Source: Candidatus Gastranaerophilales bacterium
Lineage (GTDB): Bacteria > Cyanobacteriota > Vampirovibrionia > Gastranaerophilales > JAILCC01
Direction: 5' to 3'
DNA length: 9,098 nt
Assembly (NCBI GenBank): GCA_024408745.1
Contig: JAKSUS010000037.1
Span: 1-9,098, forward strand
The notes under the pieces are model-generated. The model worked only from the letters and a program-made list of their open reading frames with translations. It was not told the DNA's origin and ran no database searches. Positions 1 to 6,534 of the stretch are shown in pieces (the stretch's first letter is position 1; the number at the start of each line of letters is the position of its first letter). The translations under genes were made by a program, and so were the position numbers.

Positions 1-9
1 ATCATAATA

Positions 10-39
10 TTGTTTACTAATAATATTTAATATTATAAA
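10..39 (+). promoter_or_regulatory. Possible promoter of the MCE gene
   Basis: TTGTTT (10-15) and TATAAA (34-39) are separated by 18 bases. Transcription would begin at or just before the ATG at 49, giving an almost leaderless message, which fits the absence of a ribosome binding site. The region is nearly pure A/T, so chance matches are likely. Confidence 0.25.
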
Positions 40-48
40 ATATTTATT

Positions 49-1005
49 ATGAAAAAGTCATACATTATAGAAATCATAATATTTATAATTCTTATTACAA
101 TCTTATCACTGCTTGGCTTAAAAGCGTTTAAGCATACATTTGATATAGGTACAACTTATCATGTTGCTTTTCATGATATTGACAGTATCGTTGTCGGTTC
201 ACCGGTTAAAATTTTAGGTGTTGATATTGGACATGTAACAAAAGTAAAGAGTGCTTATGACCAAATTAATGTAGATTTTGTTGTTACTAATCATAAAATC
301 AAACTTCCTGATGGAACGGTTGCTTCTATTGAATTTTCCGGAATTGCAGGTTCAAGAGCAATTGAATTAACTCCGCCAAATAAAATTTCCGATGAAAAAG
401 GTATCATAATAAAAGAACCTATAAGAATAGGTGATGCTTTTGGTATTATGTCTAAATTTATCAGAGCAACAATGGTTTCTATCGGCGGTTTATATGAATT
501 TGCAAAAGATAAAAAGAGAGAAGATGTTGACAGAATGACTCAAAACTTCTTAACAACAACACATAAAACAGACGATAAAATAATCAATGTTACGAATACT
601 ATTGAAAAAAATGGTGCTGTTTTGCATACCGGTTTAACTAATACGACAGCAGGTATGACAAGAGTAACAAATGATATTGAAACATTAAATATTTCAAAAA
701 ACTTTAATATTGCCAGATATACGGTTAATCTTTCCCGTCGTTCTCTGATAAAAATGCATAAAAGAATCAAAGTTTTTAATGATAACGCTGAAAAATATTC
801 TGATATTGCAATTTCTATTTCTGACAAGAGTGATAAAGCAAAAAAATACATAAGTGAAATTAGTGATGTTTGTGAGGCTATGGCTAAAGTTAACAATGCT
901 GTTGATGTGTTAAATCAACATTTAACACAGGAAAATTTAGATAAGGCTTATGATGCTTTTGAAAATTTAAGATTGTTTTCTGAAAATTTAAATAACAGTA
1001 TATAA
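49..1005 (+). CDS. MCE/MlaD family lipid-transport substrate-binding protein
   Basis: The protein has 318 residues. A hydrophobic helix at about residues 6-24, preceded by KK, looks like an uncleaved inner-membrane anchor. An MCE/MlaD domain follows at about 36-110, with the family pattern VGSPVKILGVDIGHV (49-63) and IEFSGIAGSRAIEL (94-107). The rest, about 130-318, is hydrophilic and probably helical or coiled-coil, as in other MCE proteins. Family knowledge: MCE proteins form periplasmic rings that pass phospholipids between inner and outer membranes, working with an MlaE-type permease and MlaF-type ATPase. Neither partner is in the window; they could lie to the left, which I cannot see. 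The ATG at 49 has no Shine-Dalgarno sequence, but no better start exists and the anchor begins directly after it. The family call is firm; the exact substrate is unknown. Confidence 0.88.
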   Translation: MKKSYIIEIIIFIILITILSLLGLKAFKHTFDIGTTYHVAFHDIDSIVVGSPVKILGVDIGHVTKVKSAYDQINVDFVVTNHKIKLPDGTVASIEFSGIAGSRAIELTPPNKISDEKGIIIKEPIRIGDAFGIMSKFIRATMVSIGGLYEFAKDKKREDVDRMTQNFLTTTHKTDDKIINVTNTIEKNGAVLHTGLTNTTAGMTRVTNDIETLNISKNFNIARYTVNLSRRSLIKMHKRIKVFNDNAEKYSDIAISISDKSDKAKKYISEISDVCEAMAKVNNAVDVLNQHLTQENLDKAYDAFENLRLFSENLNNSI

Positions 1006-1082
1006 ATGTAAATTGTAAACTTTTACTTAACAAACTATCAAATTAATTAAGTTACATGTTTAAATACAAGTATCAATATAAT

Positions 1083-1087
1083 GGAGG
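1083..1087 (+). promoter_or_regulatory. Shine-Dalgarno site that sets the start at 1096
   Basis: GGAGG lies 8 bases before the ATG at 1096. An in-frame ATG at 1081 contains this motif within its own second and third codons and has no site of its own, so the downstream ATG is the likely true start. Confidence 0.85.
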
Positions 1088-1095
1088 TTTCACTT

Positions 1096-1551
1096 ATGAA
1101 CGTACAAAGAATAAGTTTTTCAAGTAATCAACCGGTTGCGACTCAACCGCAAACAAGATATGAAAATCCCGTTAATCGCTCAACCGAAAGAAATTTAGCG
1201 ATTTTAGGCTCAGTAGGTTGCAGTGCATTAGTTGGCGGTATTGCAGGCGGTTTAACAACATGTTTAACAAAGGGTAAACGTGCAATTCCTATCGGTGTTG
1301 GTATTGCCGTAGGTTTAGCATCATTATTGTTTACTCTTCCTCAAAATTTATATAATACTAAATTAAATGCATTTGCACGTCAAAAAGAAATGGATGTTTT
1401 CACAAGACAAAAATCAGCACAAGCAAGCATTTATGGTGATATTAATGATGAAATTAAAGATGAAGATGTTTCATTAGATAAAAAAATAGGTCACTATGCT
1501 ACTGCAAGAATGGCTGACAAAGGTAGTGGGGTTATGATTAAAGGGGTATAA
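1096..1551 (+). CDS. Small two-helix membrane protein, unknown function (paralogue 1)
   Basis: From the chosen start at 1096 the protein has 151 residues. I recognise no characterised family. It begins with MNVQRISFSSNQ, followed by a polar stretch. Two glycine-rich hydrophobic segments at about 34-56 and 63-82 are separated by a basic turn (TKGKR), suggesting a helical hairpin in the membrane or a glycine-zipper-like element. After the second helix comes a charged tail containing KLNAFARQKEMDVF (89-102). The next gene's protein has a matching segment after its own second helix, so the two look like tandem paralogues. The stop codon lies 3 bases before the next ATG, so the two are almost certainly co-transcribed and translationally coupled. 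The longer reading from 1081 (156 residues) is less likely because it would use up the ribosome binding site. Confidence 0.75.
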   Translation: MNVQRISFSSNQPVATQPQTRYENPVNRSTERNLAILGSVGCSALVGGIAGGLTTCLTKGKRAIPIGVGIAVGLASLLFTLPQNLYNTKLNAFARQKEMDVFTRQKSAQASIYGDINDEIKDEDVSLDKKIGHYATARMADKGSGVMIKGV

Positions 1552-1554
1552 TCC

Positions 1555-2118
1555 ATGATTAATGCAATCAATCCCGCTAATATCATTACTTTTAGTCAAA
1601 ATAATGCTCAAATAACAAAAAACAACGACAAAAATCCTGTTTCAAAAGTCGGTGAAGCCTCCCTTATTACAAAAGCGACTTTTATAGGCGGTTTGGCAGT
1701 TGGTGCAAGATTGTTATGGGCAGTATTTGATAACAGTTTTTTAATTGAAGAAGCAGCCGAAAAAGCAGGCAAAATTGTTAATAAAAATCATAACCAATTA
1801 AAAGGCTGGAAAAAGAACCTGCTTCATGTCGGTGCTTTTACAGGGATTGTTGCTGCTGCAGTTTGCGGTTTCGCACTTCTTTATACTTTATTTAATGCTC
1901 CTAAAATTGCATATAAAGCAAAATTAAATTCATACAAAAAAGGCAAAGATATGGATGCCTATATAAGTGCTAATAAAGCAGAAAAAGAATTATATACACA
2001 ACTTGATAAAAAAGCAAAATCTTCAAATAGCGAAGAAAAGAAAAATTTAAGAGAACAATATATGCAATTAAAAGTTGCAAAAAATGATGTTCCGACTTGG
2101 ATTAAATTAAAGAAATAA
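1555..2118 (+). CDS. Small two-helix membrane protein, unknown function (paralogue 2)
   Basis: The protein has 187 residues and no family I recognise. The N-terminus carries NIITFSQNN (9-17), comparable to RISFSSN in the upstream protein. Hydrophobic segments lie at about 36-57 and 88-113, split by a longer charged loop than in the neighbour. After the second helix, KLNSYKKGKDMDAY (123-136) matches KLNAFARQKEMDVF of the neighbour (pattern KLNx[FY]xxxK[ED]MDx[FY]). The C-terminus is very lysine-rich and likely helical. The start is supported by AAGGGG at 1541-1546, inside the end of the preceding gene, about 8 bases before the ATG. The gene converges on smpB, with 10 bases between the stops and no visible terminator. 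The similarity is seen directly; a shared function is inference. Confidence 0.75.
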   Translation: MINAINPANIITFSQNNAQITKNNDKNPVSKVGEASLITKATFIGGLAVGARLLWAVFDNSFLIEEAAEKAGKIVNKNHNQLKGWKKNLLHVGAFTGIVAAAVCGFALLYTLFNAPKIAYKAKLNSYKKGKDMDAYISANKAEKELYTQLDKKAKSSNSEEKKNLREQYMQLKVAKNDVPTWIKLKK

Positions 2119-2128
2119 AATAAATATT

Positions 2129-2596
2129 CTATTTAGCATCATATTTTATTGCTTTTTCTATTTCCCGTTTAACGGTTTTTTTAGTTATGCTTTCACGTTT
2201 ATCATGCAAATTTTTACCTTTTGCCAAAGCGATTTCGACTTTTGCAAAACCATGTTCCAAATGAATATTTATTGGAACAATTGTTAAACCGTTTTCGTTA
2301 ATTTTACCTGTTAGTTTATTTAGTTCCTGTTTGGTTAATAATAATTTTCTTGTCCTCAACGGTTCATGGTTATAGCGATTACCGTTTTCATAAGGGCTTA
2401 TATGAACGTTATAAAGCCACATTTCACCGTTCTCAATTCTTGCAAAACCGTCTTTTAAATTAACTGAACCTTTTCTTATTGATTTAATTTCGGTACCTGT
2501 TAAGACAATGCCTGCGGTATATTTTTCAAGAATTTCATAATCGTGAAATGCTTTTCTGTTATCAGCTAAAATTTTATGTTCATTATTATTTTTCAT
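2129..2596 (-). CDS. smpB: SsrA-binding protein SmpB
   Basis: The protein has 155 residues, normal for the family. It starts with the typical segment DNRKAFHDYEILEKYTAGIV, then GTEIKSIRKGSVNLKDGFARI and the conserved SPYENGNRYNHEPLRTRKLLL region. These form the OB-fold core that binds the tRNA-like part of tmRNA. The C-terminal tail, HDKRESITKKTVKREIEKAIK, is basic, as expected for the part that enters the ribosomal decoding centre and mRNA channel. SmpB works with tmRNA (ssrA) to rescue stalled ribosomes and tag incomplete proteins for degradation; no tmRNA gene is visible in this window. The start lacks a Shine-Dalgarno sequence, but the N-terminus matches family length. It lies downstream of the XRE gene on the same strand, with a 107-base gap. 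Confidence 0.97.
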   Translation of the reverse strand: MKNNNEHKILADNRKAFHDYEILEKYTAGIVLTGTEIKSIRKGSVNLKDGFARIENGEMWLYNVHISPYENGNRYNHEPLRTRKLLLTKQELNKLTGKINENGLTIVPINIHLEHGFAKVEIALAKGKNLHDKRESITKKTVKREIEKAIKYDAK

Positions 2597-2602
2597 AGAA
2601 AA

Positions 2603-2608
2603 ATTATA
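2603..2608 (-). promoter_or_regulatory. Possible -10 element of smpB
   Basis: On the minus strand a perfect TATAAT lies 6 bases before the smpB ATG. No good -35 hexamer sits at 16-18 bases; TTAATT at 17 bases is the nearest candidate and is poor. If used, transcription would start at about the ATG, giving a leaderless message, which fits the missing ribosome binding site. Chance is a real alternative in such AT-rich DNA. Confidence 0.3.
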
Positions 2609-2669
2609 ACATAATAAATATGTTAAATTAAATAGAGATAATGTTAATTATGGAAAGTTAGCATAAACC

Positions 2670-2687
2670 GGTGCAAAAAATTGCACC
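2670..2687. repeat. Short palindromic REP-like hairpin
   Basis: GGTGCAA and TTGCACC form a perfect 7-bp stem around a 4-base AAAA loop. It is the most GC-rich patch in the 107-base gap between the XRE gene and smpB. On neither strand is it followed by a T-run, so it is a poor intrinsic terminator. The flanks (ACC on the left, CTAC on the right) resemble the GTAGGGTGC...GCACC style of dispersed palindromic repeats in many bacterial genomes. Copy number elsewhere is not visible here. Confidence 0.45.
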
Positions 2688-2703
2688 CTACAATTAATAT
2701 ATA

Positions 2704-2928
2704 TTATTCATTTTCATCAAAATCTAATAAATCTTTCGGTTTAATATGCAAAACATCTGCAATTATTTTTAATTTTGTTAATGTAATATCTGTTTTTGCT
2801 GTTTCAACCATTGAAATCATTGAACGAGAAATTCCATCAACATTAAGGAAATCATCTTGCTTAATACCTTGTTGTTTTCTGATTTTCTTTAAATTATTTG
2901 CAAATTTTTGTAAAAAATCCTTGTTCAT
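2704..2928 (-). CDS. XRE-family helix-turn-helix transcriptional regulator
   Basis: The protein has 74 residues, essentially one HTH_3/XRE (Cro/CI-like) DNA-binding domain. The pattern LKKIRKQQGIKQDDFLNV (13-30), GISRSMISMVE (32-42) and TLTKLKIIADVLHIKPKDLL (49-68) matches the five-helix fold, with the recognition helix at about 33-42. No effector or dimerisation domain is present. It could be a stand-alone repressor, a phage-type Cro-like protein or an antitoxin, but no toxin gene is adjacent. It diverges from the HAD phosphatase gene across a 65-base gap holding repeated TCAGT half-sites, so autoregulation and control of the neighbour are plausible. An overlapping plus-strand reading frame at 2681-2959 is a shadow. 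Confidence 0.88.
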   Translation of the reverse strand: MNKDFLQKFANNLKKIRKQQGIKQDDFLNVDGISRSMISMVETAKTDITLTKLKIIADVLHIKPKDLLDFDENE

Positions 2929-2949
2929 ACTTATATTGTCAGTTATACT
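2921..2949 (+). promoter_or_regulatory. Possible promoter of the HAD phosphatase gene
   Basis: TTGTTC (2921-2926) and TATACT (2944-2949) are spaced by 17 bases. The -10 hexamer is a 5/6 match and lies inside the proposed operator dyad, so a bound regulator would block it. The leader would be about 38 bases and would contain the ribosome site GGAG (2983-2986). Confidence 0.35.
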
Positions 2950-2968
2950 GATAAAATAACAATCAGTA
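2939..2968. promoter_or_regulatory. Candidate operator for the divergent XRE/HAD pair
   Basis: TCAGT (2939-2943), ACTGA (2947-2951) and TCAGTA (2963-2968) are three copies of one half-site. The first two form a 13-base dyad, and the second and third an 11-base-spaced dyad (TACTGA...TCAGTA). They lie between the divergent starts of the regulator and the phosphatase gene. This is the normal layout for an XRE repressor acting on its own promoter; binding itself is inference. Confidence 0.45.
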
Positions 2969-2993
2969 CCATTGACATTAGCGGAGTAAAATC

Positions 2994-3335
2994 ATGCACA
3001 ATAAAAATATACTAATTGATTTAGACGGAGTATTAAACGAATACGGGAAAGAAAAATTTGATGAAAATTATATTCCCGAAATTAAAAAAGGGGCTTTTGA
3101 ATTTATTGAAACTTTATCAAAATCAGCAGAATTATATCTTTTTACCTCAAGGAATTTATTGTTAGCAACAAAATGGTTAATAAAATATAATTTGGACAAA
3201 TATTTTAAAGATGTAACTAACATCAAAATACCGTCTTATTTATATATTGACGACCGAACAATATGTTTTAAGGGCGATTATACTAAAACATTAGAAGATA
3301 TAACAAATTTTAAAGTTTATTGGAAAAATAAATAA
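2994..3335 (+). CDS. Small HAD-superfamily phosphatase-like protein
   Basis: The protein has 113 residues with the compact HAD core and no cap domain. Motif I is IDLDGVL (8-14), with the nucleophile and acid/base aspartates D9 and D11. Motif II is LFTSRN (49-54). A lysine in the NIKIP segment (K78) could serve as motif III, and motif IV is YIDDR (84-88). This signature set predicts a Mg-dependent phosphomonoesterase. The substrate cannot be told; similar short HAD proteins are seen on chromosomes and in phages, and a nucleotide or polynucleotide 3'-phosphate is one possibility. GGAG at 2983-2986, 7 bases before the ATG, supports the start. Transcription diverges from the XRE gene, which may regulate it. 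Confidence 0.8.
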   Translation: MHNKNILIDLDGVLNEYGKEKFDENYIPEIKKGAFEFIETLSKSAELYLFTSRNLLLATKWLIKYNLDKYFKDVTNIKIPSYLYIDDRTICFKGDYTKTLEDITNFKVYWKNK

Positions 3336-3354
3336 CTTATTTTACATAATATGA

Positions 3355-3396
3355 AGTATTAGGATGATTTTTCTTAAAAATACTGTTATTTTTTCT
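3355..3396 (+). terminator. Weak possible terminator after the HAD gene
   Basis: AGTATT (3355-3360) can pair with AATACT (3379-3384) across an 18-base loop, and a T-rich run (3386-3394) follows. The stem is only 6 bp and AT-rich, so efficiency would be low, if it works at all. Confidence 0.25.
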
Positions 3397-3445
3397 GAAT
3401 TTGTGCAAAAATATAGTTGTTGTTTAAGTTAAAGGAATTAAAGAA

Positions 3446-4855
3446 ATGCCGACATCAGAAATTCGCTCAATTATCCTTGCTGCAGGCAAAGGTACAAGAA
3501 TGAAATCAGAAATCCCCAAAGTATTACACAGTATAATGGGTAAAACTTTATTGGAAAGAGTTGTAAATTCTGTTATTAAAATTGAAGATATATCTATGAA
3601 CTATGTAATTGTTGGTCATAGAGCAGATATGGTTTCAAAACTCGTTGAAGAAAAATATCCTGAAAAAAATGTTGAAACAGTTTTGCAAGAGCCGCAATTA
3701 GGAACAGGTGATGCTGTTTTCAAATGCAAAGACAAATTAGCGGATTTTAAAGGAAGTGTTATCGTTTTGTGCGGTGATACTCCTCTTTTGAGAACTGAAA
3801 CTTTGGAAAAATTTATAAATTCTCACAGAAGTTCAGGTGCAGTTTTAACCGTTATGACTTCAATTATGGCTAATCCTTTAAACTACGGAAGAATTGTAAG
3901 AGATGATAATGATGCAATTTTGAAAATCGTTGAAGAAAAAGATGCAACACCTTCTCAAAAAGCCATAAAAGAAATTAATGCAGGCATTTATTGTTTTGAT
4001 TGGCAACAAATCGCTCCTGCTTTTCAGGAAATAACTCCCGACAATAATCAGGGCGAATTTTATTTAACCGATATTATTGACTGGTCAGTTAAAAAAGGGT
4101 TTAAAACTAATGCTTATGTCCTTGAAGATAATCAGGAAGTTTTCGGCATAAATTCTCAAAAACAACTTTCAAGAGCAGCAATAATTTTGAAAAACAGAAA
4201 ACTTGAAGAATTAATGAATGACGGTGTAACGATTGTTGACCCGATGATGACTTGGATTTCACCTGAAACAGAAATCGGAAGTCAATCAATGGTTTACCCG
4301 AATTGCTATATTGAAGGTGAAAATTTCTTGGGCGAAAACAATACAATCGGTCCAAACACTTATATAAAAGGCAATGTTGAAACAGCAGATAATGTTAAAA
4401 TAGTTTGTTCTGTTGTATCAGATACGGTTATTTCTGAAAATGTTAAAATCGGACCTTTTGCACATCTTCGTGATGGTGTTGAAATCAAAGAGAATGTAAG
4501 AGTAGGCAACTTTGTTGAAGTTAAAAAATCAGTTATTGAAGAAAATACAAAGACCGCACATTTGAGTTATATCGGAGATGCGCACTTAGGAAAAGACGTA
4601 AACATAGGTGCGGGAACAATTACGGCAAATTATAATTCAATAACAAAAGAAAAATGTAAAACAATTATTTGTGATAATGCTAAAATCGGTTCAAACTCTG
4701 TACTTGTTGCACCGGTTAGAATTGAAAAAGGTGCAAATGTAGGAGCATTGAGTGTTATTACAAGTGATGTTCCGGAAAATTCTTTAGCGGTAACAAGAAG
4801 CCCGATGAAAATTGTTCAGGATTGGGTGTTAAAAAAATTAAATAAAAATAATTAG
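3446..4855 (+). CDS. glmU: Bifunctional GlmU: GlcNAc-1-P uridyltransferase / GlcN-1-P acetyltransferase
   Basis: The protein has 469 residues, close to the usual 450-460. The N-terminal pyrophosphorylase domain (about 6-235) shows LAAGKGTRM (11-19), K25 in the KVLH motif, QEPQLGTGDAV (81-91), CGDTPL (109-114, metal-binding D111), NAGIYCFD (178-185) and EVFGIN ending at metal-binding N236. The C-terminal half (about 265-455) is a left-handed beta-helix of hexapeptide repeats with the acetyltransferase site KTAHLSYIGD (369-378; likely catalytic H372) and NIGAGTITANYN (386-397). It makes UDP-GlcNAc from glucosamine-1-phosphate, acetyl-CoA and UTP for peptidoglycan and lipid A/LPS. The start follows AAAGGA (3431-3436) by 9 bases. 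A -10-like TATAGT (3412-3417) lies upstream without a good -35. It heads the glmU-prs-PilZ cluster. Confidence 0.97.
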   Translation: MPTSEIRSIILAAGKGTRMKSEIPKVLHSIMGKTLLERVVNSVIKIEDISMNYVIVGHRADMVSKLVEEKYPEKNVETVLQEPQLGTGDAVFKCKDKLADFKGSVIVLCGDTPLLRTETLEKFINSHRSSGAVLTVMTSIMANPLNYGRIVRDDNDAILKIVEEKDATPSQKAIKEINAGIYCFDWQQIAPAFQEITPDNNQGEFYLTDIIDWSVKKGFKTNAYVLEDNQEVFGINSQKQLSRAAIILKNRKLEELMNDGVTIVDPMMTWISPETEIGSQSMVYPNCYIEGENFLGENNTIGPNTYIKGNVETADNVKIVCSVVSDTVISENVKIGPFAHLRDGVEIKENVRVGNFVEVKKSVIEENTKTAHLSYIGDAHLGKDVNIGAGTITANYNSITKEKCKTIICDNAKIGSNSVLVAPVRIEKGANVGALSVITSDVPENSLAVTRSPMKIVQDWVLKKLNKNN

Positions 4856-4864
4856 GAGTTCATT

Positions 4865-5854
4865 ATGGCACAGTGCATGACAAAAGCAGAATTAGAAAAA
4901 ATTATTAAACCAACACATGATATTAAAATATTTACAGGTCGTTCTAACCCTGAATTGGCAAAAGATATTGCCGAATATTTAGGAACTGAAGTCGGACCTA
5001 TGATTGTTAAAAATTTTGCTGACGGTGAAATATATGTAAAAGTTCAGGAAAGTGTAAGAGGTGATGATGTTTTTATTGTTCAGCCTTTATGCAAACCAGT
5101 TAATGAACATTTAATGGAGCTTTTAATTATTATTGATGCTTTTAAGCGTGCAAGTGCTAAATCAATTACAGCAGTTATTCCTTATTACGGATATGCAAGA
5201 CAAGACAGAAAAGCCTCAGGTCGTGAAGCAATCAGTGCAAAACTCGTTGCTGATTTATTAACAACAGCAGGAACAACAAGAGTTTTGGCAATGGATTTAC
5301 ACACAGGTCAAATCCAGGGGTACTTTAATATTTTAGTTGATCACCTTCAATCAATGCCAATTTTTGTTGATTACATAAAAAGTAAAAATTTCTCAAAAGA
5401 TGAATTGGTTATGGTCAGCCCTGACGCAGGCGGTGTTGAAAGAACAAGACACTTTGCAAAACACTTGGACGCACCTATTGCGATTATTGATAAAAGACGT
5501 GAACAACATAACGTTGCAACGGTCGGTTATGTAATTGGTGACGTGAAAGATAAAATTTGTGTTCTTTTTGATGACATGATTGATACAGCAGGAACAATAA
5601 CAGAAGGTGCCAAATTATTGAAAAAATACGGTGCCAAAGATGTTTATATTTGCGCTTCTCACCCTGTATTCAGCGGTCCTGCAATAGAAAGATTAGCAAA
5701 TTCAGAGGCTAAGGAAGTTATTGTTACAAATACAATTCCTTTAGATATGGATAAAATGCCCGATAAAATTGTCCAACTTAATGTCGGAACGCTTTTAGGA
5801 AAAGCAATAGCCCGTATTCATGATGACGAATCAGTTAGTTCTTTATTTGAGTAA
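4865..5854 (+). CDS. prs: Ribose-phosphate pyrophosphokinase (PRPP synthetase)
   Basis: The protein has 329 residues, a class I PRPP synthetase. Visible motifs are FADGEIYVKV (51-60), YYGYARQDRK in the ATP-binding region (107-116), the divalent-cation signature DLHTGQIQGYF (144-154; the more usual form has HAGQIQGFF), the flexible catalytic loop around DKRR (209-212) and the PRPP loop DDMIDTAGT (236-244). It transfers pyrophosphate from ATP to ribose-5-phosphate, giving PRPP for purine, pyrimidine, histidine, tryptophan and NAD synthesis. The ribosome site TAGGAG (4853-4858) overlaps the glmU stop, 6 bases before the ATG, which indicates translational coupling. The order glmU-prs is the same as gcaD-prs in Bacillus subtilis. 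The N-terminus is about 15 residues longer than in many homologues, but the ribosome site supports this ATG over the one at 4877. Confidence 0.97.
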   Translation: MAQCMTKAELEKIIKPTHDIKIFTGRSNPELAKDIAEYLGTEVGPMIVKNFADGEIYVKVQESVRGDDVFIVQPLCKPVNEHLMELLIIIDAFKRASAKSITAVIPYYGYARQDRKASGREAISAKLVADLLTTAGTTRVLAMDLHTGQIQGYFNILVDHLQSMPIFVDYIKSKNFSKDELVMVSPDAGGVERTRHFAKHLDAPIAIIDKRREQHNVATVGYVIGDVKDKICVLFDDMIDTAGTITEGAKLLKKYGAKDVYICASHPVFSGPAIERLANSEAKEVIVTNTIPLDMDKMPDKIVQLNVGTLLGKAIARIHDDESVSSLFE

Positions 5855-5859
5855 AATTT

Positions 5860-6534
5860 ATGATAAATCCTTTTAATTACATAAAACAAACAGCAGAATT
5901 AGAGTTTACATATATTGATAATAATAACGAAAGATATTCTTTTAATTCACAGGTTTTGGAAATTTTACCCGATAAAATTAAAATGTCAAAACCTATAAAT
6001 AAATTAGATGATTTTAACATGATTAATGCCTATGATAAATTACAAATAAAAATTTTTACGGATGACGGTGCTTTTTCATGTGATACTAATTTTTTAGATT
6101 TTACAGATGATACTTATACAGACATTTATATAAGTTATCTTTACAACTGTAATTTTGTTCAACAACGTAACAGTAAAAGAATTCCACTCCATATTGATAG
6201 TGAATTAAATATTTTAAACAGCGGTAATGGTGTTTTGGATACTGTATATTTTAAAACTAAAGATATTTCGGAAACCGGTACTGCGTGTATAACAAAAGAA
6301 CCTTTGCCTGATTTTAATAATGCAAGGTTAACTTTACATCTTGAAAATATTGATATTATTGCTTTTTGCGAAAAAGTATATTCTAAAGAAATGGAATTGA
6401 ATGAAGAAATATTGTTTCTTAACGGTATAAAATTTACGAATATTTCTACGCATGACATAACAATTATAATGAAGGAAATGTTAAAGTTTCAATATGGTTA
6501 TCAAACAAATGAACTTATGATTGAAAATTTATAA
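5860..6534 (+). CDS. PilZ-domain c-di-GMP receptor protein (YcgR-like layout)
   Basis: The protein has 224 residues. The C-terminal half (about 100-212) has PilZ signatures: RNSKR (103-107) fits the RxxxR c-di-GMP arginine motif and DISETG (135-140) fits DxSxxG, followed by LNGIKFTNIS (187-196), typical of the last strands of the domain. The N-terminal half (about 10-95) is beta-rich and could be the PilZN/YcgR-like domain, though I recognise it by layout and not by sequence. PilZ proteins change partner interactions on binding c-di-GMP and control motility, exopolysaccharide or secretion; the partner here is unknown. The gene starts 5 bases after the prs stop with no clear ribosome site, so coupled translation is likely. 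Its stop codon abuts that of the convergent patatin gene. The diguanylate-cyclase-like gene at 8013 could be related in function. Confidence 0.83.
   Translation: MINPFNYIKQTAELEFTYIDNNNERYSFNSQVLEILPDKIKMSKPINKLDDFNMINAYDKLQIKIFTDDGAFSCDTNFLDFTDDTYTDIYISYLYNCNFVQQRNSKRIPLHIDSELNILNSGNGVLDTVYFKTKDISETGTACITKEPLPDFNNARLTLHLENIDIIAFCEKVYSKEMELNEEILFLNGIKFTNISTHDITIIMKEMLKFQYGYQTNELMIENL

Noticed and set aside
540..896. Open frame of 118 codons on the minus strand
   Set aside because: It lies wholly inside the MCE gene, has no ribosome site and gives a low-complexity hydrophobic product; a shadow.
1006..1041. Hairpin GTAAA-CT-TTTAC and TTGTAA...TATCAA promoter-like pair after the MCE gene
   Set aside because: The stem is 5 bp with a 2-base loop and no T-run, and the promoter match is weak (4/6 at the -10); indistinguishable from chance in A/T-rich DNA.
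2681..2959. Open frame of 92 codons on the plus strand
   Set aside because: Antisense to the clear XRE regulator, Ser/Phe/Ile-rich product with no domain; a shadow.
2704..3335. XRE regulator plus small neighbour as a toxin-antitoxin pair
   Set aside because: The neighbour has HAD phosphatase motifs, not a toxin fold, and is divergent; TA pairs are normally co-directional and overlapping.
4107..4355. Open frame of 82 codons on the minus strand
   Set aside because: Antisense to the glmU coding region, with no independent support.
4553..4582. Ala instead of Gly just before the catalytic His of GlmU (KTAHLSY)
   Set aside because: This position varies among GlmU proteins of other phyla, so it is not evidence of lost activity.
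6159..6458. Open frame of 99 codons on the minus strand
   Set aside because: Antisense to the PilZ domain coding region, with no start signal or recognisable domain.
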